Notes under the pieces: model-generated
The model's input: only the letters and a program-made list of their open reading frames with translations
The model's database searches: none
What the model was told of the DNA's origin: nothing
Shown here: one piece after another, positions 56,745 to 64,000 of the stretch
Numbering within the stretch: the stretch's first letter is position 1
Layout: every line of letters begins with the position of its first letter
Source of the DNA: an uncultured Bacillaceae bacterium
GTDB lineage: Bacteria; Bacillota; Bacilli; Bacillales; Bacillaceae_L
Assembly: GCA_947497585.1 (NCBI GenBank)
Contig: CANMHG010000001.1
Span: 558,001 to 622,000 of the forward strand
Length of the DNA: 64,000 bases
Reading direction: 5' to 3'
Program-made: the position numbers and the translations under genes

Positions 56745-57467
56745 CTATGATGGATTAGTTGACCATAGACCTGCAGATTTGACAAATACGCGACGGTTAA
56801 GTTTAAGATGGGCTACCATCAATTCTGCAAGATCCTCAGGTTGCATAAATTTATCTGGATTGTTTTCACTAATTAAGTTTGTTTCAATTGCAAGATCTGT
56901 GGCTACAGTACTTGGAGTTAACGCACTCACACGAATGTTATGTTTTCTTACTTCTAACATGAGTGATTCAGTTAGACCTAATACGGCAAACTTTGATGCA
57001 CTGTAAGCACTTGTTACAGGTGCGCCCTTTTGACCAGCCGATGAAGAAACATTGATGATATCACCAGTTTTCTTCTCGATCATTCCTGGTAAGACGGCTC
57101 TCGTGGCATTGTATACACCCATTAAATTAACCCGTATAATTGACTCCCACTCTTCTGGAGTTAGGTCAAGGAAGCCCCCAAACTTCGCAATTCCTGCATT
57201 ATTAATAAGAATATCTATCGAACCTAGGTCTTCCTTTATATGTTCAACTGCATTCGTTACAGATTCTAAGTCTGCGACGTCCCCAACTGCTGCAGATATC
57301 TCAACATTATACTCACTCAATTCTGAAGCTACTTTTTCGAGATTGTCCATTGTACGACCAACCAGACCGATGTTTACACCTTCTTTAGCAAGAGCTATAG
57401 CAGTAGCACGGCCAATTCCTCTTCCTGCACCAGTAATAAGCGCTGTTTTACCTTGTAAACTTTCCAT
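56745..57467 (-). CDS. Short-chain dehydrogenase/reductase (FabG-like)
   Basis: 240 residues. NAD(P)-binding [11 protein letters not shown] at 12-22, NNAG near 88, and the catalytic triad Ser ([10 protein letters not shown]) with YSASK. Looks like 3-ketoacyl-ACP reductase paralogues, but no fatty-acid genes are adjacent, so the substrate is open. The ATG at 57467 follows AAGGGGTG by 6 nt; a GTG nine bases earlier overlaps that site. Confidence 0.88.
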   Translation of the reverse strand: MESLQGKTALITGAGRGIGRATAIALAKEGVNIGLVGRTMDNLEKVASELSEYNVEISAAVGDVADLESVTNAVEHIKEDLGSIDILINNAGIAKFGGFLDLTPEEWESIIRVNLMGVYNATRAVLPGMIEKKTGDIINVSSSAGQKGAPVTSAYSASKFAVLGLTESLMLEVRKHNIRVSALTPSTVATDLAIETNLISENNPDKFMQPEDLAELMVAHLKLNRRVFVKSAGLWSTNPS

Positions 57468-57621
57468 TAAGAACACCCCTTTTTATGTAAAATATCACCA
57501 TACTAATATACCCAATGCTCATGATTGTTAACATTCTTTTGAGTTACGAAATATAATAAAGGTATTTTTAAAAATATCTCGAAAATAGTAAACAAACAGC
57601 AATGAATTGGAGGTATATAGG

Positions 57622-58998
57622 ATGTTAATTGAAATGATACAAACTAAAGTAAAGGAAGCTCTCCCAAAATCTGTGGAAGATTTAAAAGAATTCTGTGGCT
57701 TACAGACTATTTCTGCTCAAAAAATGATGATACCGGAAACAGTGCAATACCTTTTGAATTTCATTGAAGAACTTGGAGGTAAAACAAAGGTATTAGATGA
57801 CATTGAAGGTGGACATCCAGTTATCTATGCTTCCTTTGAAGCGGGTCCTGGAGGAAATCCTGAAAAGACTTTATTATTTTACAACCATTATGACGTACAA
57901 CCACCAGAACCATTAGATGAATGGGAGACTCCCCCGTTTGAGTTAACTGAATTAGAAGGAAAATTATTTGCAAGAGGTTCTGCTGACAACAAAGGTGACT
58001 TAATGGCCAGACTAACTGCTATTAAGATTTTAAAAGAGTCAGAAGCTGGTCTACCTTGTAATGTAAAGTTTCTACTTGAAGGTGAAGAGGAAATTGGCAG
58101 TCCAAATCTTGAATTCTATTTAACTAGGTACAATGAATTATTTAAAGCGGATGCTTGTATTTGGGAGCATGCTGATAAAGATGAAAAAGACCGGGTTAGC
58201 TTAATGGCTGGTGTAAAAGGTATGGCTTATTTTGAATTAGTATGTGAAAGTGCAGATATGGATCTTCACTCTAAAGTTGGTGCGATTGTTGATAATTCAG
58301 CATGGAGACTTACCCATGCACTTGCATCCATGAAAAACGGTAAACATGAAATATTAGTTGATGGATTTTTCGATGGAATCACCCCTCCATCAGATTTGGA
58401 GTTGGAGTATGTTAGGAGTATTCCCTTTGATGAGAAATCTATTTCAAACCTATATGGATTGAAACACCCACTAATCACTTCTTATAGTGGACAAGATCCA
58501 CGTGAAGCAAATATATTTAATCCAACGATGACAATCTGCGGACTTGAAAGCGGCTATTACGGTGAAGGTTCTAAAACAGTTCTTCCGAAGAAAGCAATGG
58601 CTAAGTTAGATTGCCGCTTAGTTCCTGGTCAGGATCCAGCCCATATACTACAATGCATTGAGAACCATCTTCTAAAACATGGCTTCTCAGATGTGAAAGT
58701 AAAATTATTAAATGGTGTAAGAGCCTTCCGCTCTGATTTATCACATCCATTTGTCTCACTAATGGTTCGAACAGCAGAAGAAGTGTACCAAACTGAAGTG
58801 GTGCTAGCCCCTAATAACGCGGGTACTGGTCCAATGTCTGAGTTCGGACACCACTTGCAGCTCCCTATCGTAAGTACTGGAGTAGGTTGGGCACATTCAC
58901 GCTTACATGCACCTAACGAATCCATTCGCCTTAAAGATTATGAAGAAGGAATTGTTCATATTGCTTACATTATTACAGAATTTGCTAAATCAAATTAG
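57622..58998 (+). CDS. M20 family dipeptidase
   Basis: A 458-residue zinc metallopeptidase of the M20 family. Metal and catalytic residues are visible: HYDVQPP, the bridging Asp in RGSADNKGD, GEEEIGS, and a late His in SRLHAPNE. The inserted dimerisation domain runs from about 215 to 340. Close to carnosinase/CNDP-like dipeptidases. The ATG at 57622 has GGAGG 7 nt upstream; a TTG at 57607 overlaps that site. Confidence 0.92.
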   Translation: MLIEMIQTKVKEALPKSVEDLKEFCGLQTISAQKMMIPETVQYLLNFIEELGGKTKVLDDIEGGHPVIYASFEAGPGGNPEKTLLFYNHYDVQPPEPLDEWETPPFELTELEGKLFARGSADNKGDLMARLTAIKILKESEAGLPCNVKFLLEGEEEIGSPNLEFYLTRYNELFKADACIWEHADKDEKDRVSLMAGVKGMAYFELVCESADMDLHSKVGAIVDNSAWRLTHALASMKNGKHEILVDGFFDGITPPSDLELEYVRSIPFDEKSISNLYGLKHPLITSYSGQDPREANIFNPTMTICGLESGYYGEGSKTVLPKKAMAKLDCRLVPGQDPAHILQCIENHLLKHGFSDVKVKLLNGVRAFRSDLSHPFVSLMVRTAEEVYQTEVVLAPNNAGTGPMSEFGHHLQLPIVSTGVGWAHSRLHAPNESIRLKDYEEGIVHIAYIITEFAKSN

Positions 58999-59012
58999 TT
59001 CAACTGTTGAAG

Positions 59013-59040
59013 GTGTAGAGAATATTCTACACTTTCTTTT
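59013..59040 (+). terminator. terminator of the M20 peptidase gene
   Basis: A 7-bp stem GTGTAGA/TCTACAC followed by TTTCTTTT. Confidence 0.75.
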
Positions 59041-59093
59041 CGTTTGTGAAATCAAGTGCTTTTTCTTGCCAAAAGAAAACAAAAAATTTAAAC

Positions 59094-59123
59094 TTAGTAA
59101 AGTTATCGGATAAATAATATAAT
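59094..59123 (+). promoter_or_regulatory. probable promoter of the glycosyltransferase-selD unit
   Basis: TTAGTA (59094-59099), an 18-nt spacer and TATAAT (59118-59123), giving a leader of about 75 nt. Moderate match. Confidence 0.4.
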
Positions 59124-59205
59124 GCCCATGTTTATCATTTAAAGAATAGCCATTAGAAAACACACAAACACTAACGATAAACTCTTTTTAAAGGATGAAT
59201 TACTC

Positions 59206-60204
59206 GTGAAAGTTGTCTTAGTTACACCTAATTTTCATCAATCTCGTGGTAATACAGTCACGGTTCAAAGGATAGCAAATGAGTTAGAAAACTTTAAGGT
59301 TCAAACAGAAATTATTTCTATGACCGAGGATAACGATATCACTTCCTTACCAGAGGCAGATGTGTATCATGGCTTTCATGCCTATCGATTTTACACTTTT
59401 ATGGAACAACTTGAAAGGAAGCCTAAAAGCTATGTTATTACTCTTACTGGTACGGATTTAAATCATAACTTATTTGATGAAAAAACAAGACCGATGGTCC
59501 TCTCTTGCCTACAGAAGGCGAATGCAGTCCACGTATTTAATGAGGAAGCGAAACACATCCTATTAAATGAATTACCTAACATATTAAAGAAGACTCACGT
59601 TATTCCACAAGGCATAGACCGCTTTCAACAGGTTGTAATCGATCATAAGAAGGAAAATCAGACCTTTCTTTTTGTTCTCCCTGCTGGAATTCGCAAAGTA
59701 AAAAATGTTCCTTTTGCCATAGAGTTTTTGACACAGCTAAATGAGAAATACAAAAATGTTCGTTTATGGTTAGTTGGTCCAATCCTTGAAGACGATGAAG
59801 GTAAAAAAGTAGAAGAACTGGTACATACAAATAGCAGCTGGATCACCTATCTCGGTCAAGTACCTCATAATAAAATGGGTACTATCTATCAGCAAGCAGA
59901 TTGTGTACTTAATACTTCAATATCTGAAGGCCAACCCTCTTCTATTCTAGAAGCAATGGCACATGAGCTACCGGTGATTGTCTCTGATAATCAAGGCAAC
60001 CGTAGCATCGTTTCTCATCAAGAAACTGGTTTAGTTTATAATACACCAGACGAATTTCTTGATTATACGGAACAAATCATGAATAATAACGAATTAAGAC
60101 AAATGTTAGGAAAAAATGCAAAAGACTTTGTAGACCAGCACCACAACAGTCAAAAAGAAGCAAAACATTTGTTAAATATTTATCAAGACATTATATCTAA
60201 TTAA
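59206..60204 (+). CDS. GT4 glycosyltransferase, SenB-like (probable selenosugar synthase)
   Basis: A 332-residue GT-B fold glycosyltransferase. The N-terminal domain has SRGNTVTVQRIANEL, GFHAYR and ITLTGTDLNHNLF, and the C-terminal nucleotide-sugar domain has SEGQPSSILEAMAHELPVIVS. The pattern GN-x-VT ... HAxR ... LTGTDLxxxL recalls SenB, the enzyme of selenoneine biosynthesis that joins selenophosphate to a UDP-sugar. It lies 17 nt before selD, the source of selenophosphate, which fits that role. No senA-like gene is visible in the window. The GTG start follows AAAGGATG by 8 nt. Family-level assignment is good; the reaction is inference. Confidence 0.72.
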   Translation: MKVVLVTPNFHQSRGNTVTVQRIANELENFKVQTEIISMTEDNDITSLPEADVYHGFHAYRFYTFMEQLERKPKSYVITLTGTDLNHNLFDEKTRPMVLSCLQKANAVHVFNEEAKHILLNELPNILKKTHVIPQGIDRFQQVVIDHKKENQTFLFVLPAGIRKVKNVPFAIEFLTQLNEKYKNVRLWLVGPILEDDEGKKVEELVHTNSSWITYLGQVPHNKMGTIYQQADCVLNTSISEGQPSSILEAMAHELPVIVSDNQGNRSIVSHQETGLVYNTPDEFLDYTEQIMNNNELRQMLGKNAKDFVDQHHNSQKEAKHLLNIYQDIISN

Positions 60205-60221
60205 GTCTAGGAGTGATACTC

Positions 60222-61271
60222 ATGTCAAGAGAAGAAATAATTAAGCTTACCTCTTTATCTTCAAAAGGTGGCTGAGGATGCAAAATTGGTCCTGAGGACC
60301 TGGCGCAAGTTTTGCGTCATCTACCTAAATCTGTTCCAGATCCAAATCTTCTTGTTGGATTAGATACTTCCGACGATGCAGGTGTTTATAAAATTAATGA
60401 TGAGATAGCTTTGGTTCAAACACTGGATTTCTTTACCCCTATTGTCGATGACCCTTATATGTTTGGTCAGATTGCGGCTGCCAATGCTTTAAGTGATGTG
60501 TATGCAATGGGTGGAAAACCGCTAACTGTAATGAATATTGTTGGCTTCCCTATTAGTAAGCTTGATAAAAGCATATTAGCAGATATATTAGCAGGTGCTT
60601 CAGATAAAGTGAAAGAATCTGGGGCCGTCCTCGTTGGAGGTCACTCTATAGATGATAACGAGCCAAAGTTCGGTCTATCCGTGACAGGTACAGTTCACCC
60701 AGAGCGTGTTCGTGCTAATGCAGCTGCAAAGCCTGGAGATAAATTAATACTCACGAAACCAATTGGTGTCGGAATATTAACCACCGCTATTAAGAAAGAT
60801 TTACTAGGTGAAACAGAATTAAACGAAGTAATGCAGACAATGGCTGCACTAAACAAGGATGCGGCTGAAGCAATGGAGAATTTCCCTGTGAATGCATGTA
60901 CAGATGTAACCGGTTTTGGATTACTAGGCCATGCTCGGGAAATCGCAGAAGGAAGTAAAACTGGAATTACCATCTTTAGTGATAAAGTGCCAGTACTAAG
61001 TAGAACCCGAGAACTTGCTGAGCAAGATATCATACCAGGTGGTAGTAAAAAGAATCATAAATGGCTAGCAGACTGTATTGATTATAGTGAAAATATCGAT
61101 GAAGTAACACAGTTCATATTGTGTGATGCAGTTACATCTGGTGGATTGTTAATTTCAGTACCCGAAAGTGAAGCAGAATCTTTGCATAAAGCCTTGCTAG
61201 AAAGAAATGTACCTGCTGCGATTATTGGTGAAGTAACTAGCGATAAAGCGTGTAGAATTAGTGTAGTGTAA
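60222..61271 (+). CDS. selD: Selenide, water dikinase SelD, selenoprotein form (Sec18)
   Basis: 349 residues if TGA at 60273-60275 is read as Sec. SelD makes selenophosphate from selenide and ATP, feeding SelA and probably the upstream glycosyltransferase. The active-site motif reads KGGUGCK (Sec18, Cys20), the position where many SelD proteins have Cys or Sec. The AIRS-type core follows (GLDTSDDAGVYKI, GQIAAANALSDVYAMGG, GVGILTTA, CTDVTGFGLLGHA). The true start at ATG 60222, with GGAGTG 7 nt upstream, is missed if TGA is taken as stop, which would leave an N-truncated frame beginning near 60312. Confidence 0.96.
60288..60319 (+). promoter_or_regulatory. candidate bacterial SECIS hairpins of selD
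   Basis: Two adjacent stems follow the TGA. The first is GGTCC/GGACC with loop TGA, 17 nt from UGA to loop. The second is TGGCGCAA/TTGCGTCA (8 bp, one G-T pair) with loop GTT, 33 nt from UGA to loop. Both satisfy the 16-37 nt rule; the second shares its GTT loop closed by A-T with the Rdx SECIS. Confidence 0.65.
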
Positions 61272-61318
61272 TTCTAAGAACAGTACTTAGGTGCTATGGC
61301 ATTCCGATGGCTAAATTA

Positions 61319-61342
61319 AAGACCCCATGGGGGTCCTTTTTA
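61319..61342 (+). terminator. terminator after selD
   Basis: A 6-bp GC-rich stem GACCCC/GGGGTC with loop ATG and a CTTTTT tail, 24 nt before the PhnD-like start. The transporter is thus either a separate unit or reached by read-through. Confidence 0.75.
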
Positions 61343-61365
61343 ATTAAATAATGAGGTGTAGAAAA

Positions 61366-62238
61366 ATGAAGAAAATTTTACAAATTTATATGGTTATCAG
61401 TTTAGCATTTATTCTCTCTGCTTGTGGAGCAGCTGATGAGAGTGCACCATTTACAATTGGAGTTATTCCTGCCCAAACCGAGGGTTCAATGGAATCTGCA
61501 ATGGAAAAGTTACAAACAACAATTTCTGAAGGTATAGGAAAAGACGTGAAAGTTGAAGTTTACCCTGATTATAATGGTGTAGTTGAAGCAATGAACTACA
61601 ATAAAATAGATATGGCTTACTTTGGACCATTAACTTATGTTATTGCTCATAAAAAAAGCGGTGCTCAAGCAATCATAACTCAAGTTATTGATGGAAAGCC
61701 TTATTATCATTCCTACGTAATTACACATAAGGATAACCCTTGGAACTCACTCGAGGACCTTTTACAAGCACGTGGGGAAATTGATTTTGCTTTTGGTGAT
61801 ATTAATTCAACTTCTGGTTCATTAATTCCAAGTATAGAATTACAAGATCGTGGTGTATATCAATCTGAAGATGAACATGAATTTAAGTCTGTACGTTTTA
61901 CTGGATCTCATGACGCGACTGGGTTAGCCGTTCAAAATCAACAAGTGTCTGCTGGTGCAATTGACAGTGCTATTTTTAACCAACTTGTACAGTCAGGCAA
62001 ATTAGATGGGGATCAACTTAAGGTTATCTGGACATCGAAGGAGCTTTTCCAATATCCATGGGCTGTTCATAAAGATCTAGACACTGAAACGATTAAAGCA
62101 TTACAAGATACATTTTTAGATATTACTGACCCAGAAATTCTTGATGCTTTTGGGGCAACTGGCTTTACAACTGCAACAAATGAAGATTATGAAAGTATTA
62201 AACAAGCAGCAATTAAGCAGGGAATTATTGAAGAATAG
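61366..62238 (+). CDS. PhnD-like phosphate/phosphonate (or selenium oxyanion?) binding lipoprotein
   Basis: 290 residues: lipoprotein signal with lipobox LSAC (Cys20), then a PhnD-type periplasmic-binding fold (IGVIPAQTEGSMESAMEKL, DMAYFGPLTYVIAHKKSGA, FGDINSTSGSLIPS). The ATG at 61366 follows GAGGTG by 7 nt. First gene of a PhnD-PhnE-PhnC importer. Usual ligands are phosphonates or phosphite, but no phosphonate catabolic gene is present and selD is upstream, so a selenium compound is possible (inference). Confidence 0.88.
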   Translation: MKKILQIYMVISLAFILSACGAADESAPFTIGVIPAQTEGSMESAMEKLQTTISEGIGKDVKVEVYPDYNGVVEAMNYNKIDMAYFGPLTYVIAHKKSGAQAIITQVIDGKPYYHSYVITHKDNPWNSLEDLLQARGEIDFAFGDINSTSGSLIPSIELQDRGVYQSEDEHEFKSVRFTGSHDATGLAVQNQQVSAGAIDSAIFNQLVQSGKLDGDQLKVIWTSKELFQYPWAVHKDLDTETIKALQDTFLDITDPEILDAFGATGFTTATNEDYESIKQAAIKQGIIEE

Positions 62239-62250
62239 AGCTGATTTATC

Positions 62251-63006
62251 ATGTGGTTTAAACCAAAGAGCATAGGTACTGCCCTCGTACTTGGAATTCT
62301 AATTTATATAAGTGCCGTTTATACTGAATTTGATTTATCAAAATTCAGGGACTTTCGTAATATGATTGACTTTTTATCGCATTGGTTTCCAATGGATTTT
62401 TCAAAACTTCCATATATGATAAGTGATAGTGCTGAAACATTAGCAATGGCATTTCTCGGGAGCTTCCTAGGATTGGTTATTGCTTTACCAATCAGCTTTA
62501 CCGCAGCCAGAAATACGACTCCTTCAGAATTTGTTTATCATTTTTCTCGTAGTACCCTTAGCTTTGTTCGCTCTATTCCGGAAATTGTTTTTGGTTTAAT
62601 TTTATTAACTGCCCTCGGCCTTGGTCCCTTCCCTGCAGTTTTAGCGATTATGTTTCACAATATTGGGGTTTTAGGTAAATTAATAAGTGAACTAATTGAA
62701 GCAGCAGATCCTGGACCACAGGAGGCCATGAAAGCAGTTGGTGCAAAAAGTGGATTTGGATACCTGTTTAGTATACTGCCACAAATTTGGCCCAATGTTT
62801 TATCACAATATTTTTATCGATTTGAGGTTGCAATTCGAACATCTCTCATCTTAGGTTTCATTGGTGGCGGAGGGATTGGACAGCGGTTGTTTAACGATTT
62901 TAAGACGTTTCAATATTCTTCTGTTTCCTTAGATGTTTTAATCATAATGATTATTGTCATTTTGGTGGACCTAATAGGAAGTAAAGTACGCAATAATGTC
63001 ATTTAG
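62251..63006 (+). CDS. PhnE-like ABC transporter permease
   Basis: A 251-residue permease with about six membrane segments and the EAA loop EAADPGPQEAMKAVGAKSGF that contacts the ATPase. Typical of PhnE. It lies 12 nt after the binding-protein gene and 13 nt before the ATPase gene. Confidence 0.92.
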   Translation: MWFKPKSIGTALVLGILIYISAVYTEFDLSKFRDFRNMIDFLSHWFPMDFSKLPYMISDSAETLAMAFLGSFLGLVIALPISFTAARNTTPSEFVYHFSRSTLSFVRSIPEIVFGLILLTALGLGPFPAVLAIMFHNIGVLGKLISELIEAADPGPQEAMKAVGAKSGFGYLFSILPQIWPNVLSQYFYRFEVAIRTSLILGFIGGGGIGQRLFNDFKTFQYSSVSLDVLIIMIIVILVDLIGSKVRNNVI

Positions 63007-63019
63007 AGGGGGAATCCCA

Positions 63020-63790
63020 TTGTTATCTGTTACTAATCTTTCCGTTCGTTACGCTGGTAGCGAAAGTGATGCTCTTTCTAACATCAATTTATCCTTTGAA
63101 AATCGGGAGTTTGTTTGTATACTTGGTAAAAGTGGTTCAGGTAAATCAACCTTTATCCGTTGTATAAATGGTCTTCAAAAACCAACAAAAGGAGAAGTGT
63201 TTTATAAGAATCAATCCTTATCAAATTTGTCTGAAAATGAACTACGCATTGTTAGGCGAGAAATGGGAATGATTTTCCAACATTTTAACCTCATCCCCCG
63301 ACTCACAGTTATGCAAAATGTCTTAACAGGTACTTTTGGATATCGATCAACTTTTAAAAATTTACTTGGATGGTTTTCACAAGAGGAAATTGACCGTGCC
63401 AAGCAAGCCATTGAAGATGTAGAATTAAGTTCCCAAATGAATCGAAGAGTAGAGCAATTAAGTGGAGGTCAAAAACAAAGAGTAGGAATTGCTCGTGCAT
63501 TGCTTCAGAAACCAAACGTATTTCTTGGTGATGAGCCGGTGTCAAGCCTTGATCCCGGTACCTCTACTCGCATTTTTACTTTGCTACAAGAAATACACCA
63601 AAGACACAATTTACTGACGATAATCAATGTTCATGACGTAGAGTTAGCAAAACGATTTGCTACAAGACTCATCGCGTTAAAAGAAGGAGAAGTTGTTTTT
63701 GATGGCTCTCCTAATGAGTTCAGTGACAAAGAGTTTAATCTGATTTATCATTCGCGTTCGGAAGAAGTGAAAGAGCTTGTTTATAGTTAG
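63020..63790 (+). CDS. PhnC-like ABC transporter ATPase
   Basis: 257 residues: Walker A GKSGSGKST, signature LSGGQKQRVGIARAL, Walker B VFLGDEPVSSLDP and H-loop His in INVHDVELAKR. The TTG start at 63020 has GGGGG 8 nt upstream; an ATG at 62996 overlaps phnE and lacks a proper site. Completes a D-E-C importer. Confidence 0.93.
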   Translation: MLSVTNLSVRYAGSESDALSNINLSFENREFVCILGKSGSGKSTFIRCINGLQKPTKGEVFYKNQSLSNLSENELRIVRREMGMIFQHFNLIPRLTVMQNVLTGTFGYRSTFKNLLGWFSQEEIDRAKQAIEDVELSSQMNRRVEQLSGGQKQRVGIARALLQKPNVFLGDEPVSSLDPGTSTRIFTLLQEIHQRHNLLTIINVHDVELAKRFATRLIALKEGEVVFDGSPNEFSDKEFNLIYHSRSEEVKELVYS

Positions 63791-63809
63791 GTAAAGGAGA
63801 AATGTTGGT

Positions 63810-64000
63810 ATGAATAAAAGTCCATGAGTGGTTGATCAAACAAGGGTCGTGTACGACTCAAGTGATAAAAATATAGTGACATTTGGATCACCTAACGAAA
63901 AGTCAGTTATCCTTACATTTGATGACGGTCCAAGTAGAATCTTATCGCAGATTCTAGATGTTCTAAAGGATGAAAATGTGCCCTCTATGTTCTTTTGGCA
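63810..64000 (+). CDS. Polysaccharide deacetylase (NodB domain), partial, with in-frame TGA at codon 6
   Basis: The frame from ATG 63810 (GGAGA 9 nt upstream) reads MNKSP, then TGA (63825-63827), then VVDQTRVVYDSSDKNIVTFG and the NodB motif LTFDDGPS, running off the window. It is 19 nt after the ABC ATPase gene, so probably co-transcribed. NodB enzymes remove acetyl groups from GlcNAc-containing glycans or small sugars. Explanations for the TGA: a TGG (Trp) codon changed by mutation or sequencing error; a downstream GTG start at 63828, without a ribosome binding site; or selenocysteine, as a SECIS-like hairpin follows. I think the Trp-to-stop reading is likelier. Confidence 0.7.
63844..63859 (+). 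promoter_or_regulatory. SECIS-like hairpin after the TGA of the deacetylase gene
   Basis: A 6-bp stem GGGTCG/CGACTC (one G-T pair) with loop TGTA. The loop begins 22 nt after the TGA, the same spacing as in the Rdx selenoprotein, and has G at its second position. Confidence 0.35.

Noticed and set aside
63810..63830. Genome-wide reading of TGA as tryptophan
   Set aside because: TGG encodes Trp throughout and ordinary genes such as yneQ end in TGA, so the standard bacterial code applies.
1..64000. CRISPR arrays, insertion sequences, prophage genes, rRNA operons
   Set aside because: No regularly spaced direct repeats, transposase motifs or phage structural genes were seen; the only recombinase is the XerS-type housekeeping enzyme.

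Overview
The window is about 64 kb of low-GC chromosomal DNA from an endospore-forming member of the Bacillaceae. The evidence is a run of small spore-protein genes (sspP, sspO, sspN, tlp), Spo0E-type, YtvI and YjcZ sporulation proteins, strong GGAGG ribosome binding sites with frequent TTG/GTG starts, and gene order that follows the Bacillus subtilis ynzD-ccdA-yneI-ccdC-yneK ... sspP-sspO-citB-yneN ... tlp-yneP-yneQ-yneR ... plsY ... yneT-parE-parC block. No phage, insertion sequence or CRISPR array is visible.

Layout. 1-2.9 kb: end of an ABC exporter, a Spo0E-like phosphatase, and the ccdA/yneI/ccdC/yneK cytochrome c maturation neighbourhood. 3.1-6.5 kb: a complete proline operon (proC-proB-proA). 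6.6-8.8 kb: a thioesterase, a membrane histidine kinase and a DUF1540 protein. 8.9-13.0 kb: a selenocysteine (Sec) decoding locus: tRNA-Sec (minus strand), selB, a SelW/Rdx-type selenoprotein with an in-frame TGA, and selA. 13-32.5 kb: spore proteins, aconitase with a CcpC-type operator, thioredoxin-like YneN, FbpB, CapA, an S9 peptidase, PlsY, a GH18 enzyme, a diguanylate cyclase, and topoisomerase IV (parE-parC). 32.6-39.3 kb: YtvI, CorA, AlaX, a XerS-type recombinase, and guaC preceded by PurR-like boxes and a guanine-class riboswitch. 39.3-50.6 kb: a SNF2 helicase, VanW, a lipoprotein, the lutABC lactate operon, a rhodanese protein, an aspartase/fumarase-family lyase and a LysE-type exporter. 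50.7-59 kb: a CarH-like MerR/B12 regulator, an EAL protein, a sodium symporter with a tiny partner, BstA/YfiT, an MFS transporter, an SDR and an M20 peptidase. 59.1-64 kb: a second selenium region: a SenB-like glycosyltransferase, a selenoprotein form of selD, a PhnD-PhnE-PhnC-type ABC transporter, and a polysaccharide deacetylase whose sixth codon is TGA.

How the genes fit together. SelD makes selenophosphate, SelA charges tRNA-Sec with it, and SelB delivers that tRNA at UGA. Two UGA-containing genes here, the Rdx protein and selD itself, are followed by hairpins that fit the bacterial SECIS pattern. The glycosyltransferase directly upstream of selD looks like the selenosugar synthase family (SenB), so selenophosphate may also feed a selenium-containing small molecule. 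The linked PhnDEC-type importer and deacetylase could belong to that pathway. This is the strongest candidate here for an undescribed system, and it rests on context and motif reading, not on any search.

The other notable element is the guaC leader. Its terminator reuses the aptamer's P3 and P1 strands, which predicts that guanine turns GMP reductase on. Several start codons were chosen by ribosome binding site placement in preference to the longest frame; these are noted entry by entry.
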